Below are positions 50,339 to 60,132 of a stretch of DNA of 64,000 nt, one piece after another. The notes beneath the pieces were generated by a model. The model worked only from the letters and a program-made list of their open reading frames with translations, was not told where the DNA came from and did not search any database. Position numbers and translations under genes: made by a program. Origin of the DNA: CAVAWX01 sp963642995 (GTDB lineage Bacteria; Actinomycetota; Coriobacteriia; Coriobacteriales; QAMH01); contig CAVIIZ010000002.1 in NCBI GenBank assembly GCA_963642995.1, forward strand, positions 86,234 to 150,233, written 5' to 3'. Numbering within the stretch: position 1 is the stretch's first letter; every line of letters starts with the position of its first letter.

Positions 50339-51268
50339 ATGGCACAGATTCACGTGGTCGGCCACAAGAACCCCGACAACGACTCCATCATGGCGGCCTG
50401 GGCGATCGCGCGCCTGAAAAACGCGGTCGACCCCGACAACGAGTACGTGGCCTGCCGCCAAGGCGAGCTGCCCGCCGAATCGGCGCTGGTGTTCGAAGAG
50501 CAAGGCCTCGAGGCTCCTGCGCTGAAGACCTCCCTGGCAGCAGGCGAGAAGGTCTTTCTCGTGGATCACAACGAAAAGGGCCAGACCATCGACGGCCTCG
50601 ACGGCGCCGAGCTCGTGGGCATCGTCGACCACCACCGCATCGCCGACATCTCGACGGCCTCGCCCATCTTCTTCGTCAACCTGCCCTGGGGCTCGACGGC
50701 CACCATCGCCGCCCATCTCTTCGAGGCCTACGGCATCGAGGTGGACAAGCCCTGCGCGGCCGCGCTCCTGTCCGCCATCCTCACCGACACCGTCATCTTG
50801 AAAAGCCCGACGACCACCGACGTCGACCGCTCGACGGCCGAAAAGCTCGCGCAGGCCGCGGGCGTGGACGTCGTCGAATACGGCATGCGCCTGTTCAAGA
50901 GCCGTGGAGGCGACGAGGACGTCTGCGAGGCCGAGATATGCGGACGCGACGCCAAGGAGTTCAACTTCGGCGGCAGGAAGGTGTGGGTCGCGCAATACGA
51001 GACGACCGACATCGAGGGGCTGCGCGCGCGAGAGGACGCGATCGCCGCGCAGGTGGGCAAGGTCTGCGCAGACGGCGGCTTCGACGCGGCCCTGATGCTT
51101 CTCACCGACATCTTGCAAGAGGGCAGCGATTTTCTCGGCGCAGGCGACGTGTCCTTCATCGAGGAGGCCTTTTCCATCGACCTGTCCGCCGGCGCCGTCT
51201 GGATGCCCGGCGTGATGAGCCGCAAGAAGCAGGTCGCCGCCGTGCTCATCGAGAAGGCGGGAAACTAG
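50339..51268 (+). CDS. ppaC: Manganese-dependent (family II) inorganic pyrophosphatase
   Basis: The protein has 309 residues of the DHH family. Metal ligands are in VGHKNPDNDS, VDHNEKGQ and GIVDHHRIAD; the DHHA2 domain ends with MPGVMSRKKQVA, the conserved S-R-K-K-Q. It has no CBS or DRTGG insert. It hydrolyses pyrophosphate from biosynthesis, including tRNA charging and thiamine or riboflavin pathways. The start is an ATG after GAAAGG. nhaA follows three bases after the stop. Confidence 0.95.
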   Translation: MAQIHVVGHKNPDNDSIMAAWAIARLKNAVDPDNEYVACRQGELPAESALVFEEQGLEAPALKTSLAAGEKVFLVDHNEKGQTIDGLDGAELVGIVDHHRIADISTASPIFFVNLPWGSTATIAAHLFEAYGIEVDKPCAAALLSAILTDTVILKSPTTTDVDRSTAEKLAQAAGVDVVEYGMRLFKSRGGDEDVCEAEICGRDAKEFNFGGRKVWVAQYETTDIEGLRAREDAIAAQVGKVCADGGFDAALMLLTDILQEGSDFLGAGDVSFIEEAFSIDLSAGAVWMPGVMSRKKQVAAVLIEKAGN

Positions 51269-51271
51269 CGC

Positions 51272-52918
51272 ATGCCAAACAGCGCGGACAACCTCCTCTA
51301 CGGCAACGCCGAGCGGCACGCGAACAGGCGCGAGGGCTGGCGCAAGTTCCTCTCCTCGGGCACCGTCGGCGCCGTCATCATGGTGCTCGCGGCCGTCGCC
51401 GCCCTCGTCTTGGCCAACTCGCCTGCCTACGAGGCCTACGAGAACCTGCTCAAGTTCGACCTCGGCGTCACCTTCTCGGGCTTCGGATTCGAGTTCTACC
51501 TGGGCCTGCCGCTCGAGGAGTGGGTGAACAACGTGTTCATGACGCTTTTCTTCTTGTGCGTCGGCCTCGAGATCAAGTACGAGATGTTCGTAGGCGAGCT
51601 GCACGATGTGCGCAAGGCCGCCCTTCCCATCATCGCCGCCTGCGGCGGCGTGGCCATGCCCATCATCATCTACAGCTGCTTCAACTTCGGCACCGAGCAC
51701 GCGCACGGCTTCGGCATCCCCATGGCCACCGACATCGCGTTCTCGCTGGCCGTGCTGTCGCTGGTGGGCCGCGGCATCCCGAAGGGCATCACGGTTTTCC
51801 TGCAGACGCTTGCCATCGCCGACGACATCATGGCCATCGTCGTGATCGCCTTGTTCTACGGTGAAAGCCCCGATCTCGTGTATCTGGCCTGCGCCGCCGG
51901 CGTGGTCGTCATCCTCGTGCTGCTCAACCTCGCGCACGTCTACTCGCTTGCGCCCTACCTGCTGCTGGGCGTCGTGCTGTGGGCATGCGTGTTCCTCTCC
52001 GGCATAGAGGCCACCATCGCAGGCGTGGTGCTCGCCTTCACCATCCCGACGAAATCGCACATCAACCCCCGCGTCTTCGGAAAGTGGACCATCGCGAAGG
52101 TCTTGGAGGCGCGCGACCGCTACATCCCGGGCGAGCCGATCTTGGGCCAAGACGAGTTCGCGCGCACCACGCGCGTGATCAGCCGGGTCTCCCGCCGCGT
52201 CGAGGCGCCCCTCACGCGTCTGGATTCGGCGCTGTCGCCTTGGTCGAACTTCGTCATCTTGCCGGTATTCGCCTTCTTCAACGCCGGGGTGCACCTGGCA
52301 GGCGTCGACCCCGTCGCCGTCGTGTCCGACCGCGTCACGCTCGGCGTGTTCTTCGGGCTGCTCGTGGGCAAGCCCGTGGGCATCTTCCTGGCCAGCTTCA
52401 TCTGCATCAAGACGCGTCTCACGCCCATGCCCTCCGGCTGCACCTTCAAGCACGTGCTGGGAGCCGGCATGCTCGGCGGCATCGGCTTCACCATGGCCAT
52501 CTACGTGGCAAACCTCTCCTTCACCGGAGCCGACGTGGCCACGGTCACGGGGATGGCCAAGGCAGCCATCCTGTCGGCTTCGACGGCGTCCGGCGTGATC
52601 GGCGTCCTCTTCATGAAAGGCGTCATCGCAAGCGCCTCCCGCCGCGGCGCGGTCTTCGCAGACGAGCCGAGCGTCAGCCAAGAGGTGGCCGAAGACATCG
52701 AGGAGCTTGCCGACATCTCCGACGGCGAGACCCTAGACGACGAGGAGGGGCTGGTCTTGACGAACAGGCTGGGCGCGGTCTCCGACGAGGAGCTGATAAA
52801 GAGCTTCATGGAGGCGGCCGGCAAGGAGGCGAGCGTCTCGGAAGCAGCGGGCGGAAAAGCCGCCGGCGCGGCATCTGCCGGAAAAGACGGGCGCCGGGGC
52901 GCGGCGGGCAAGGTCTAG
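51272..52918 (+). CDS. nhaA: Na+/H+ antiporter NhaA with a long acidic C-terminal tail
   Basis: The protein has 548 residues. The antiporter core (about 20-450) carries PMATDIAFSLAVL and LAIADDIMAIVV with the adjacent Asp pair that binds Na+, and GIGFTMAIYVANLSF. Residues from about 455 to 548 form a soluble tail rich in Glu, Asp and Ala (VSQEVAEDIEELADISDGE) that E. coli NhaA lacks. It would extrude Na+ for protons. mscS starts directly at its stop codon (TAGATG), so the two are coupled. Confidence 0.93.
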   Translation: MPNSADNLLYGNAERHANRREGWRKFLSSGTVGAVIMVLAAVAALVLANSPAYEAYENLLKFDLGVTFSGFGFEFYLGLPLEEWVNNVFMTLFFLCVGLEIKYEMFVGELHDVRKAALPIIAACGGVAMPIIIYSCFNFGTEHAHGFGIPMATDIAFSLAVLSLVGRGIPKGITVFLQTLAIADDIMAIVVIALFYGESPDLVYLACAAGVVVILVLLNLAHVYSLAPYLLLGVVLWACVFLSGIEATIAGVVLAFTIPTKSHINPRVFGKWTIAKVLEARDRYIPGEPILGQDEFARTTRVISRVSRRVEAPLTRLDSALSPWSNFVILPVFAFFNAGVHLAGVDPVAVVSDRVTLGVFFGLLVGKPVGIFLASFICIKTRLTPMPSGCTFKHVLGAGMLGGIGFTMAIYVANLSFTGADVATVTGMAKAAILSASTASGVIGVLFMKGVIASASRRGAVFADEPSVSQEVAEDIEELADISDGETLDDEEGLVLTNRLGAVSDEELIKSFMEAAGKEASVSEAAGGKAAGAASAGKDGRRGAAGKV

Positions 52919-53731
52919 ATGGAGTCCACGCTCGTTTACCAGAACCACGGCGTCGAAGGCGTCCTCATCGCCGCGGCCGTCATCGTGGCGGCGACGCTTG
53001 CCATAGCCGAGCTGCTCGCGCGCCTGACCGGCCGCGCCATCACGCGCGCCTCGAACGGCGCGGTGGGCGGCACCATCTTCTCCAACATCATCCGCGCCTG
53101 CATCTGGGTGACGGGGCTGTGCCTGCTCTTGCGCATCTGCTTTTCCATCGACGCCTCCGTCTTGTGGGGCGCGCTCGGCATCGGCGGCATCGCGGTGTCG
53201 CTGGGCCTGCAAAACACCGTGTCGAATCTGATCGGCGGGCTGCAGGTCTCGCTCTCGCGCGACGTCTGCATAGGGGACTGGGTGCAGGTGGGCTCCGTGG
53301 AAGGCGAGGTGAAGGACATCACCTGGCGCTACATGCGCGTCACCGATGAAAACGGCTGCGACTCCTTCGTGCCCAACTCCGTGCTGAACACCACGACGCT
53401 CACGCGCATGACGCCCTACCAGCGCGTGCCCCTGCCCCTGCTGCTCGAATCCGGCCCCGCGCTGCCGGACGCGGCAGACGACATCTGCGCTCTGGCATGC
53501 GCGGCGCTCGACGAAAAGGGGATGCGCGCGCCGCAGACCCCGGAGCCTTCCCTGAGCATGGGCGGCACCCAGCTGGGCGGCACGGCGGCGACGCTCGTGT
53601 GCTATGCGCGCCGCAGCTTCACCACAGGCCAGGTGGCCGATGCCGCGATGTCGGCCGTCATGCCCTATCTGGACGAATCCGGCCTCCTGCATGCCGCAGG
53701 CAGGAAAGACGCGTCCGGTGCCGTACAATGA
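52919..53731 (+). CDS. Small-conductance mechanosensitive channel (MscS family)
   Basis: The protein has 270 residues. Two N-terminal helices are followed by the pore helix and beta-domain: LGIGGIAVSLGLQNTVSNLIGGLQV, then DVCIGDWVQVGSVEGEVKDITWRYMRV and FVPNSVLNT. These are the classic MscS motifs with the A/G-rich TM3. It relieves osmotic stress by opening under membrane tension. It is translated directly after nhaA, so the pair may serve ion and osmotic balance together. Confidence 0.93.
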   Translation: MESTLVYQNHGVEGVLIAAAVIVAATLAIAELLARLTGRAITRASNGAVGGTIFSNIIRACIWVTGLCLLLRICFSIDASVLWGALGIGGIAVSLGLQNTVSNLIGGLQVSLSRDVCIGDWVQVGSVEGEVKDITWRYMRVTDENGCDSFVPNSVLNTTTLTRMTPYQRVPLPLLLESGPALPDAADDICALACAALDEKGMRAPQTPEPSLSMGGTQLGGTAATLVCYARRSFTTGQVADAAMSAVMPYLDESGLLHAAGRKDASGAVQ

Positions 53732-53780
53732 AGCATCTGCTACCTGCGCCATGCGCAGACGACCCCGAAAGGACTTGCCC

Positions 53781-55547
53781 GTGCGTGACGTGGCCGAAAA
53801 GCTGGTGAAAGACGCGATTGCCGCCGCGGTGGAGGCCGGCGAGCTGACGCTGGACGCGCTGCCCGACGACGTGGGCGTCGAGCGTCCCAAAGACCCCTCG
53901 CACGGCGATTGGGCAAGCTCGGCGGCGTTGCGCCTGGCGCGCGCCGCGCACATGCCGCCGCGCGGGATAGCAGAGGCGGTCGCGGCGCACATGCAAGAAG
54001 ACCCCGCCATCTCCTCCGTGGAGGTGGCAGGCCCCGGCTTCATCAACCTGCGCCTGTCGGATGCGGCGTTGCAGCAGGTGTTTTCCGACGTGCGGGCGCA
54101 GGGCGCGGACTTCGGCCGGGGAGACGCGGGAGCCGGCGTGCGGGTGGACCTCGAGTTCATCTCGGCCAACCCCACCGGCCCCATGCACCTGGGCCACGGG
54201 CGCTGGGCGGCGCTGGGAGACGCGATGGCGCGGGTGCTGGACTTCGCCGGCTACGAGGTCACGCGAGAGTTCTACATCAACGACGCGGGCAGCCAGATGG
54301 ACAAGTTCGCCGCCTCGGTGGTGGCGCGCTATCTGCAGGTGGCAAGGCTTGCAAAGGAGGCCGGGTCCGCGGAGGCCGCCGTCGCGCAGATCCTGGAGCA
54401 CGCAAAGGAGTATCGCGCCGAGCTGCCCGAAGACGCCTACGGGGGCGCCTATGTGGTCGACATCGCCGCGCAGATCCATGCCGAGGAAGGCGACGCGTGG
54501 GTGGACGCCGACGCGGGCGAGCGCGAGGCGCATTTCAAGGAGAGCGCCTACACCGCCGTGCTCGCGCACGAAAAGGAGCTGCTGGAAGACTTCGGGCTGA
54601 CGTTTGACGTGTGGTTTTCCGAGCGCAGCCTGCACGAGGAGGGGCCGGACGGCACGAGCGCCATATCGCGCGCCGTGGCCGAGCTCGACGCCCGCGGCTA
54701 TCTCGAGCGACGCGAGGGGGCGCTCTTCTTCAAGACCACCGAATTCGGCGACGACAAAGACCGCGTGCTCGTGAAGGCCGACGGCGCCTACACCTACTTC
54801 GCCCCCGACATCGCCTACCACAAAGACAAGCTCGACCGCGGCTTCGACCGCTGCATCGACTTGCTGGGAGCCGACCACCACGGCTACATCAAGCGCATCC
54901 AAAGCGTCGGTGCGGTCTTCGGGCGCCCGGGGCAGCCCGAGGTGGTCATAGGCCAGCTGGTGAACCTCCTGCGCGACGGCAAGCCCGTGCGCATGTCCAA
55001 GCGCACCGGCGAGATGGTCACCTTCGAGGAACTGCTCGACGAGGTGGGCGCGGACGCGACGCGCTTTTCCATGCTCGCGCGCTCGACCGACCAGGCGATC
55101 GACTTCGACATAGCGCAAGCCAAGCGCCAAGACTCCACCAACCCGGTCTACTACGTGCAATATGCCCACGCGCGCATATGCTCGATACTGCGCCGGGCCG
55201 CCGGCACCGAAGACGTGGACGCCGACGCGGACGCGCTCGCGCGAGAAGCCATAGGCGCCGCGCCGGACCTGTCCGCGCTGCACGAGCAGGCCGAGCTGGA
55301 CGTGGCGCGAAAAATAGGCGAATTCGCGGAGTGCGCCGCCGGCTGCGCGCGCGACCTGGCGCCTTTCCGCCTCACGCACTACGCCTACGACCTGGCGTCC
55401 ACCTTCACCACCTTCTACACGAAATGCCATGTGCTCGACGAGCCCGACGGCGTGCGCCGCGCGCGCCTGGCCGTCTGCGACGCCTGCCGCATCGTGCTCG
55501 CCCGGACCTTGGACCTTCTCGGCGTGTCCGCGCCGACGCACATGTGA
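53781..55547 (+). CDS. argS: Arginyl-tRNA synthetase
   Basis: The protein has 588 residues. The N-terminal additional domain starts VRDVAEKLVKDAI. The class I HIGH motif is PTGPMHLGHGR and the KMSKS loop is VRMSKRTGE. TYFAPDIAYHKDKLDRGFD and the DALR anticodon domain ending SAPTHM complete it. The start is the GTG after GAAAGG at nine bases; the frame is open upstream into mscS. It heads argS-lysA-hom-gatCAB. Confidence 0.95.
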   Translation: MRDVAEKLVKDAIAAAVEAGELTLDALPDDVGVERPKDPSHGDWASSAALRLARAAHMPPRGIAEAVAAHMQEDPAISSVEVAGPGFINLRLSDAALQQVFSDVRAQGADFGRGDAGAGVRVDLEFISANPTGPMHLGHGRWAALGDAMARVLDFAGYEVTREFYINDAGSQMDKFAASVVARYLQVARLAKEAGSAEAAVAQILEHAKEYRAELPEDAYGGAYVVDIAAQIHAEEGDAWVDADAGEREAHFKESAYTAVLAHEKELLEDFGLTFDVWFSERSLHEEGPDGTSAISRAVAELDARGYLERREGALFFKTTEFGDDKDRVLVKADGAYTYFAPDIAYHKDKLDRGFDRCIDLLGADHHGYIKRIQSVGAVFGRPGQPEVVIGQLVNLLRDGKPVRMSKRTGEMVTFEELLDEVGADATRFSMLARSTDQAIDFDIAQAKRQDSTNPVYYVQYAHARICSILRRAAGTEDVDADADALAREAIGAAPDLSALHEQAELDVARKIGEFAECAAGCARDLAPFRLTHYAYDLASTFTTFYTKCHVLDEPDGVRRARLAVCDACRIVLARTLDLLGVSAPTHM

Positions 55548-55561
55548 GGAGAGGAGAGCCC

Positions 55562-56923
55562 ATGTCCATCGCACCCACCCGCGAGCATGTCGAACCGGAT
55601 CGTCTGACAGCCCGCGACCTGCTGAAAGTCGCCCCCTGCACCATGCACGTCGCCGAAAGCGGCGCGGTGACGGTGGGCGGCGTGAACCTGCTCGACATCG
55701 CCCGCGACCACGGCACAGCCCTCTACGTCTACGACGAGGAGCACCTGCGCCGCCAGCTGCGCAGCTTCGTGCAGGAGTTCGCCCGCGTCTACCCGCAAAG
55801 CTCCATCGTGTACGCCGCCAAGGCCTTCTGCAGCGTGGCAGTCGACAAGATAGTGGCCGAGGAGGGCTGCCTCATCGATGCGGCAAGCGGCGGCGAGCTG
55901 GCGTTTGCGCAGGCGGCGGGCGTGGACGCGAGCCGCATCTTCGCGCAGGGCAACAACAAGACGCCCGCCGAGATCGCCGAGTGCGTGCAGGCGGGCGTGG
56001 CGCGCTTCGTGGTGGACACCCACGAGGAGCTGGAGCGGATCGACGCCGCGGCGGCCGAGGCGGACGTCGTGCAGAAGGTCGTCGTGCGCGTGTGCCCGGG
56101 CATCGAGGCCGACACGCACGCCTACATCCAGACGGCCAACGAGGATTCCAAGTTCGGTTTCAACATACGCAACGGCGCGGCGGCCGAGGCCGCAAAGCTC
56201 GCCCTCTCGCTAGAGCACATCGAGCTGACCGGTTTCCACTGCCACATCGGCTCGCAGATCTTCGAGCTGGAAAGCTACCGCGAGGCCGTGCGCGTCATGT
56301 TCGAGTTCTTGGGCGACATCCGCAACGAGCTGTCGTTCACCGCGCGCGAGCTGGACATGGGCGGCGGCCTGGGCATCGCCTACACGGTCTACGACCAGCC
56401 GGCCACCGTCGGCCAGTATGCCACGGCGCTCGCAGACGCCATACGCAAGTACGCCGAGCGCCACGACTACCCGCTGCCGCACCTGTTCGTCGAGCCGGGC
56501 CGCTCCATCGTGGCAAACGCGGGCTTCACCCTCTACACCGTGGGGTCGGTGAAGGAGGTGCCGGGCATATGCACCTACGTGGCGGTGGACGGCGGCATGA
56601 CGGACAACATCCGCACGGCGCTCTACGGGTCGAGATACGAGGCCTTCGTCGTCGAGCACGCGCTGGAGGGCCGCGAGCGCATCTGCGACATCGTGGGCAA
56701 GCACTGCGAGAGCGGCGACGTGATCGTGAAGAACTCCCCGCTGCAGGAGACGCGGGCCGGCGAGCACATCTGCGTTTTGGGCACGGGAGCCTACTGCAAC
56801 GAGATGGCCAGCAACTACAACAAGCAGGTGCGTCCGGGCGTGGTGCTGGTGAAGGACGGCCGGGTGCGCGAGATCGTGCGCCGCGAGACCTACGAGGACC
56901 TGCTCGCGCGCGAGCTGGGCTGA
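55562..56923 (+). CDS. lysA: Diaminopimelate decarboxylase (LysA)
   Basis: The protein has 453 residues. Fold III PLP enzyme motifs are visible: YAAKAFC with the PLP Lys, SKFGFN, FHCHIGSQI, DMGGGLGIAY, FVEPGRSIVANAG and the catalytic HCESGDVI. It makes lysine from meso-diaminopimelate. Its neighbour argS is a frequent partner in actinobacteria. The start follows GAGGAGAGGAG. Confidence 0.96.
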   Translation: MSIAPTREHVEPDRLTARDLLKVAPCTMHVAESGAVTVGGVNLLDIARDHGTALYVYDEEHLRRQLRSFVQEFARVYPQSSIVYAAKAFCSVAVDKIVAEEGCLIDAASGGELAFAQAAGVDASRIFAQGNNKTPAEIAECVQAGVARFVVDTHEELERIDAAAAEADVVQKVVVRVCPGIEADTHAYIQTANEDSKFGFNIRNGAAAEAAKLALSLEHIELTGFHCHIGSQIFELESYREAVRVMFEFLGDIRNELSFTARELDMGGGLGIAYTVYDQPATVGQYATALADAIRKYAERHDYPLPHLFVEPGRSIVANAGFTLYTVGSVKEVPGICTYVAVDGGMTDNIRTALYGSRYEAFVVEHALEGRERICDIVGKHCESGDVIVKNSPLQETRAGEHICVLGTGAYCNEMASNYNKQVRPGVVLVKDGRVREIVRRETYEDLLARELG

Positions 56924-57031
56924 GAGACGCGAGGGGCGCCGGCGCCGGAAACGGCTTGCGAGATGCACGCGGGCGCGGCAGGCCCTTTCACCATGGACGC
57001 GAGAAGACGGGACGGCAGAAGGGTGCGAAAC

Positions 57032-58318
57032 ATGGACACGGTGAAGATCGGCCTCGTCGGGGTGGGCACCGTCGGCGGGGGAGTGGTGAAGATGCTCTCG
57101 GCGCACGCACGCGACTACGAGCGGCATCTGGGCGTGGCGCTCGAGCTGGCATGCGCGACGAGCCGCACGAAGCAGCGCGCGCTCGACGCCGGCGTGCCCG
57201 AGGAGCGATTCGTGGAGGATTGGCACGCGGTCGTTGCAAACCCCGAGGTCGACATAGTCGTCGAGCTTGTCGGCGGCACGGGCACGGCGGCCGAGGTCGT
57301 CTTGGGCGCGCTGGCGGCCGGAAAACACGTCGTCACGGCGAACAAGGCCGTCATGGCCAGCCGCGGCAAGGAGATCTTCGCAGCGGCGGCCGCAGCAGGC
57401 GTCGAGGTGGCCTTCGAGGCCAGCGTGGGCGGCGGGATCCCCATCATCGACCCGCTGAAACATGCCTTGACGGGCAACGAGATCGACTCGGTGCTGGGCA
57501 TCGTGAACGGCACGACCAACTACATGCTCTCGCGCATGAGCGCCGAGGGGCTGGACTACGACGCGGTGCTGGCAGATGCGCAGGAGCGCGGTTTCGCCGA
57601 GGCCGACCCCACGGCCGACGTGGACGGGCTGGACGCGGCGGCAAAGATCGCCATCTTGGCCTCCATCGCCTTCAACTCGCGCGTCACCGTCGACGAGGTC
57701 TTTTGCGAGGGCATACGGGGCATCGAGCCGGCCGACCTCGCGTATGCCGACGAGATGGGGTACGTGGTGAAGCTTTTGGCCATCGCGCACAAGACGGACG
57801 GCGCGGTGGACGTGCGCGTGCACCCGGCCATGCTGCCGAAGGGCCACCCGCTATCGGCGGTGGGCGGCGTCTACAACGCCATCTTCGTGCACGGAGACGC
57901 GGTGGGCGAGGTCATGTTCATGGGCGAGGGCGCCGGTTCGGGCGCGGCGGCCAGCGCCGTCATGGGCGACGTCATCGAGACGGCCCGCCACGTCGCGCTC
58001 GGCCTGCCGCCCATCGTGGGCGACACCTGCACCGACGAGCTGCCCTTGCGCGCGCTTGACGACCTGTGCGGCAAGTACTACCTGCGCATCGCTGTGAAAG
58101 ACGAGCCGGGCGTGCTCGCGGCCACGGCCAAGGTCTTCGGCGACAACGAGGTCTCCATCTACAGCATGGTGCAGGCCGGCGCGGCAGACGGAGCCGCCGA
58201 GCTCATCTTCATGACGCATTGCGCCAACGAGCGCCACGTGCAAAACGCCCTGGCGGGCATCGAGGCGCTCCCGCAGGTGCGGCGCGTCGCCTGCCTGATA
58301 CGCATAGAGGAGGACTAG
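57032..58318 (+). CDS. hom: Homoserine dehydrogenase
   Basis: The protein has 428 residues. The NAD(P) site is GLVGVGTVGGGVV. Catalytic-domain motifs are TANKAVMA, EASVGGGIPIIDPL, GIVNGTTNYML and GFAEADPTADVDGLDAAAK. The C-terminal ACT domain (LRIAVKDEPGVLAATAKVFGDN) suggests threonine feedback. The start is the ATG after AGAAGGG; two in-frame ATGs upstream lack family sequence. gatC starts directly after its stop. Confidence 0.95.
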   Translation: MDTVKIGLVGVGTVGGGVVKMLSAHARDYERHLGVALELACATSRTKQRALDAGVPEERFVEDWHAVVANPEVDIVVELVGGTGTAAEVVLGALAAGKHVVTANKAVMASRGKEIFAAAAAAGVEVAFEASVGGGIPIIDPLKHALTGNEIDSVLGIVNGTTNYMLSRMSAEGLDYDAVLADAQERGFAEADPTADVDGLDAAAKIAILASIAFNSRVTVDEVFCEGIRGIEPADLAYADEMGYVVKLLAIAHKTDGAVDVRVHPAMLPKGHPLSAVGGVYNAIFVHGDAVGEVMFMGEGAGSGAAASAVMGDVIETARHVALGLPPIVGDTCTDELPLRALDDLCGKYYLRIAVKDEPGVLAATAKVFGDNEVSIYSMVQAGAADGAAELIFMTHCANERHVQNALAGIEALPQVRRVACLIRIEED

Positions 58319-58645
58319 ATGGACGAGACGAGGACAAGCGCCTTGACGCAAGACGACGTGCGCGGCATCGCGGAGTACGCGCGCATCGGGCTGGACGGCG
58401 AGGAGCTGCCCGCCATGACCCGCGACCTGAACAGCATCATCGAGACGCTGGCCCCCATCGCCGAATACGACCTGGACGGCGTCGAGCCGACGTTTCACCC
58501 CATCGGCGGGATGGCAAACGTCATGCGCGACGACGTGGAGGAGGCGGGTTTCACGCAAGACGAGGCCATCGCCAACGCCACGACGAGCGAGGACGGCTGC
58601 TTTTCGATTCCGCCCATCTTGGGCGGCAAGGGAGGCGGTGCCTGA
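58319..58645 (+). CDS. gatC: Asp/Glu-tRNA amidotransferase subunit C
   Basis: The protein has 108 residues. It shows AEYARIGLDGEELPAMTRDLNSII, DLDGVEPTFHP and the C-terminal IPPILGGKG, the usual GatC pattern. It stabilises GatA on GatB. Its stop overlaps the gatA start (TGATG). Confidence 0.93.
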   Translation: MDETRTSALTQDDVRGIAEYARIGLDGEELPAMTRDLNSIIETLAPIAEYDLDGVEPTFHPIGGMANVMRDDVEEAGFTQDEAIANATTSEDGCFSIPPILGGKGGGA

Positions 58646-60132
58646 TGGTGGACGCGATTCAAACGCTGGGCGTGCGCGAGATTTCCGACGGGGTTTCCTC
58701 GGGCGCCTTCTCGGCCGCAGAGCTTGCCGAGGCTTCGATCGCGCGCATGGAGGCCGTCGAGGGGCAGGTGGACGCCTTCCTCGAGCAGACGGCGGAGATG
58801 GCGCGCGCGCAGGCGGCGGCGGTGGACGCGAGGGTGGCCGCCGGCGAGGACCCGGGGCTGCTCGCGGGCGTGCCCTGCGCCTTCAAGGACAACATGAACC
58901 AGAAGGGCACGCACACGACCTGCGCGTCTGCCATGCTCGAAAACTACGTCAGCCCCTTCACCGCCACCTGCGTGCAAAAGGCCGTGGACGCCGGCTGCCT
59001 GCCCCTGGGCAAGACGAACATGGACGAGTTCGCCTTCGGGTCGTCCACCGAGACGAGCCACTTCAAGAAGACGGCCAACCCCTGGGACCTCTCGCGCGTG
59101 CCGGGAGGCAGCTCGGGGGGCAGCGCGGCGGCCGTGGCAAGCGGCATGGCCTGCGTCGCGCTCGGCTCCGACACGGGCGGCTCCATACGCCAGCCCGCCT
59201 CGTTTTGCGGCGTCGTGGGCTACAAGCCCAGCTACGGCCTGGTCAGCCGCTACGGCGTGGTGGCCTTCGGCTCGTCGCTGGACCAGGTGGGCCCTTTCGC
59301 CCGCAGCGTGGAAGACGCGGCGCTCGTGATGAACGCCATATCGGGCCGCGACCCGCGCGACTGCACGAGCCAAGACGCCCGGCTCGACTTCACCTCCACG
59401 CTCGATGAGGGCGTGAAGTCGATGAAGGTGGGCGTGGTGCCCGCGTTCATGGAACTTGACGGGCTGGCGCCCGAGGTGAAGGCCGTCTTCGAGTCCTGCG
59501 TGGCCGACCTGCGCAGCGCAGGCGCCGACATCGTGGAGGTGGAGCTTCCCCATGCGGCCGCCGCCATCAGCGCCTATTACGTGCTCGGGCCCTGCGAGGC
59601 CTTCTCCAACCTCTCCCGTTTCGACTCGGTGCGCTACGGCCTGAATGCCGGCGGCTCCGACATCGAGGCCCGCGAGGACGCCTCGAGGGCGGCGGGTTTC
59701 GGCGCGGAGGCAAAGCGCCGCATCTTGCTGGGCGCGTGGCTGCTTGCCAGCGGCGTCTACGACAGGTACTACCTGCCCGCGCAAAAGGTCCGCACGCTCA
59801 TCACCGCCGACTATGCACGCGCCTTCGAGCAGGCAGACGCCATCGTGCTCCCCGCCTACCCGCGCACGGCGTTTGGGTTCGGCGAGGTGTCCGACCCGGC
59901 GCAGATGTACCTGGGCGACGTCTTCACCATATCCTTGAACATCGCGGGCAACGGCGGCATGAGCCTGCCCGCAGGCCTCGGCGCCGACACGGGGCTGCCC
60001 GTCGGCCTGCAGATCGTAGGCCCGCAATTCGGCGACCTGGCGATATTTCAGGTCGCGGCCGAACTGGAGCGCATCCGAAAGGTCCAGAAGCTGCCGGATG
60101 CCTATGCGGCGGCGAGGGGAGGCGCGCGATGA
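58645..60132 (+). CDS. gatA: Asp/Glu-tRNA amidotransferase subunit A
   Basis: The protein has 495 residues, amidase-signature family. The catalytic triad is in view: Lys in CAFKDNM, cis-Ser in GGSSGGSAAAVA and Ser in GSDTGGSIRQPA. It releases ammonia from glutamine for transamidation of mischarged Glu-tRNA(Gln) and possibly Asp-tRNA(Asn). It overlaps gatC and gatB by a few bases. Confidence 0.97.
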   Translation: MVDAIQTLGVREISDGVSSGAFSAAELAEASIARMEAVEGQVDAFLEQTAEMARAQAAAVDARVAAGEDPGLLAGVPCAFKDNMNQKGTHTTCASAMLENYVSPFTATCVQKAVDAGCLPLGKTNMDEFAFGSSTETSHFKKTANPWDLSRVPGGSSGGSAAAVASGMACVALGSDTGGSIRQPASFCGVVGYKPSYGLVSRYGVVAFGSSLDQVGPFARSVEDAALVMNAISGRDPRDCTSQDARLDFTSTLDEGVKSMKVGVVPAFMELDGLAPEVKAVFESCVADLRSAGADIVEVELPHAAAAISAYYVLGPCEAFSNLSRFDSVRYGLNAGGSDIEAREDASRAAGFGAEAKRRILLGAWLLASGVYDRYYLPAQKVRTLITADYARAFEQADAIVLPAYPRTAFGFGEVSDPAQMYLGDVFTISLNIAGNGGMSLPAGLGADTGLPVGLQIVGPQFGDLAIFQVAAELERIRKVQKLPDAYAAARGGAR

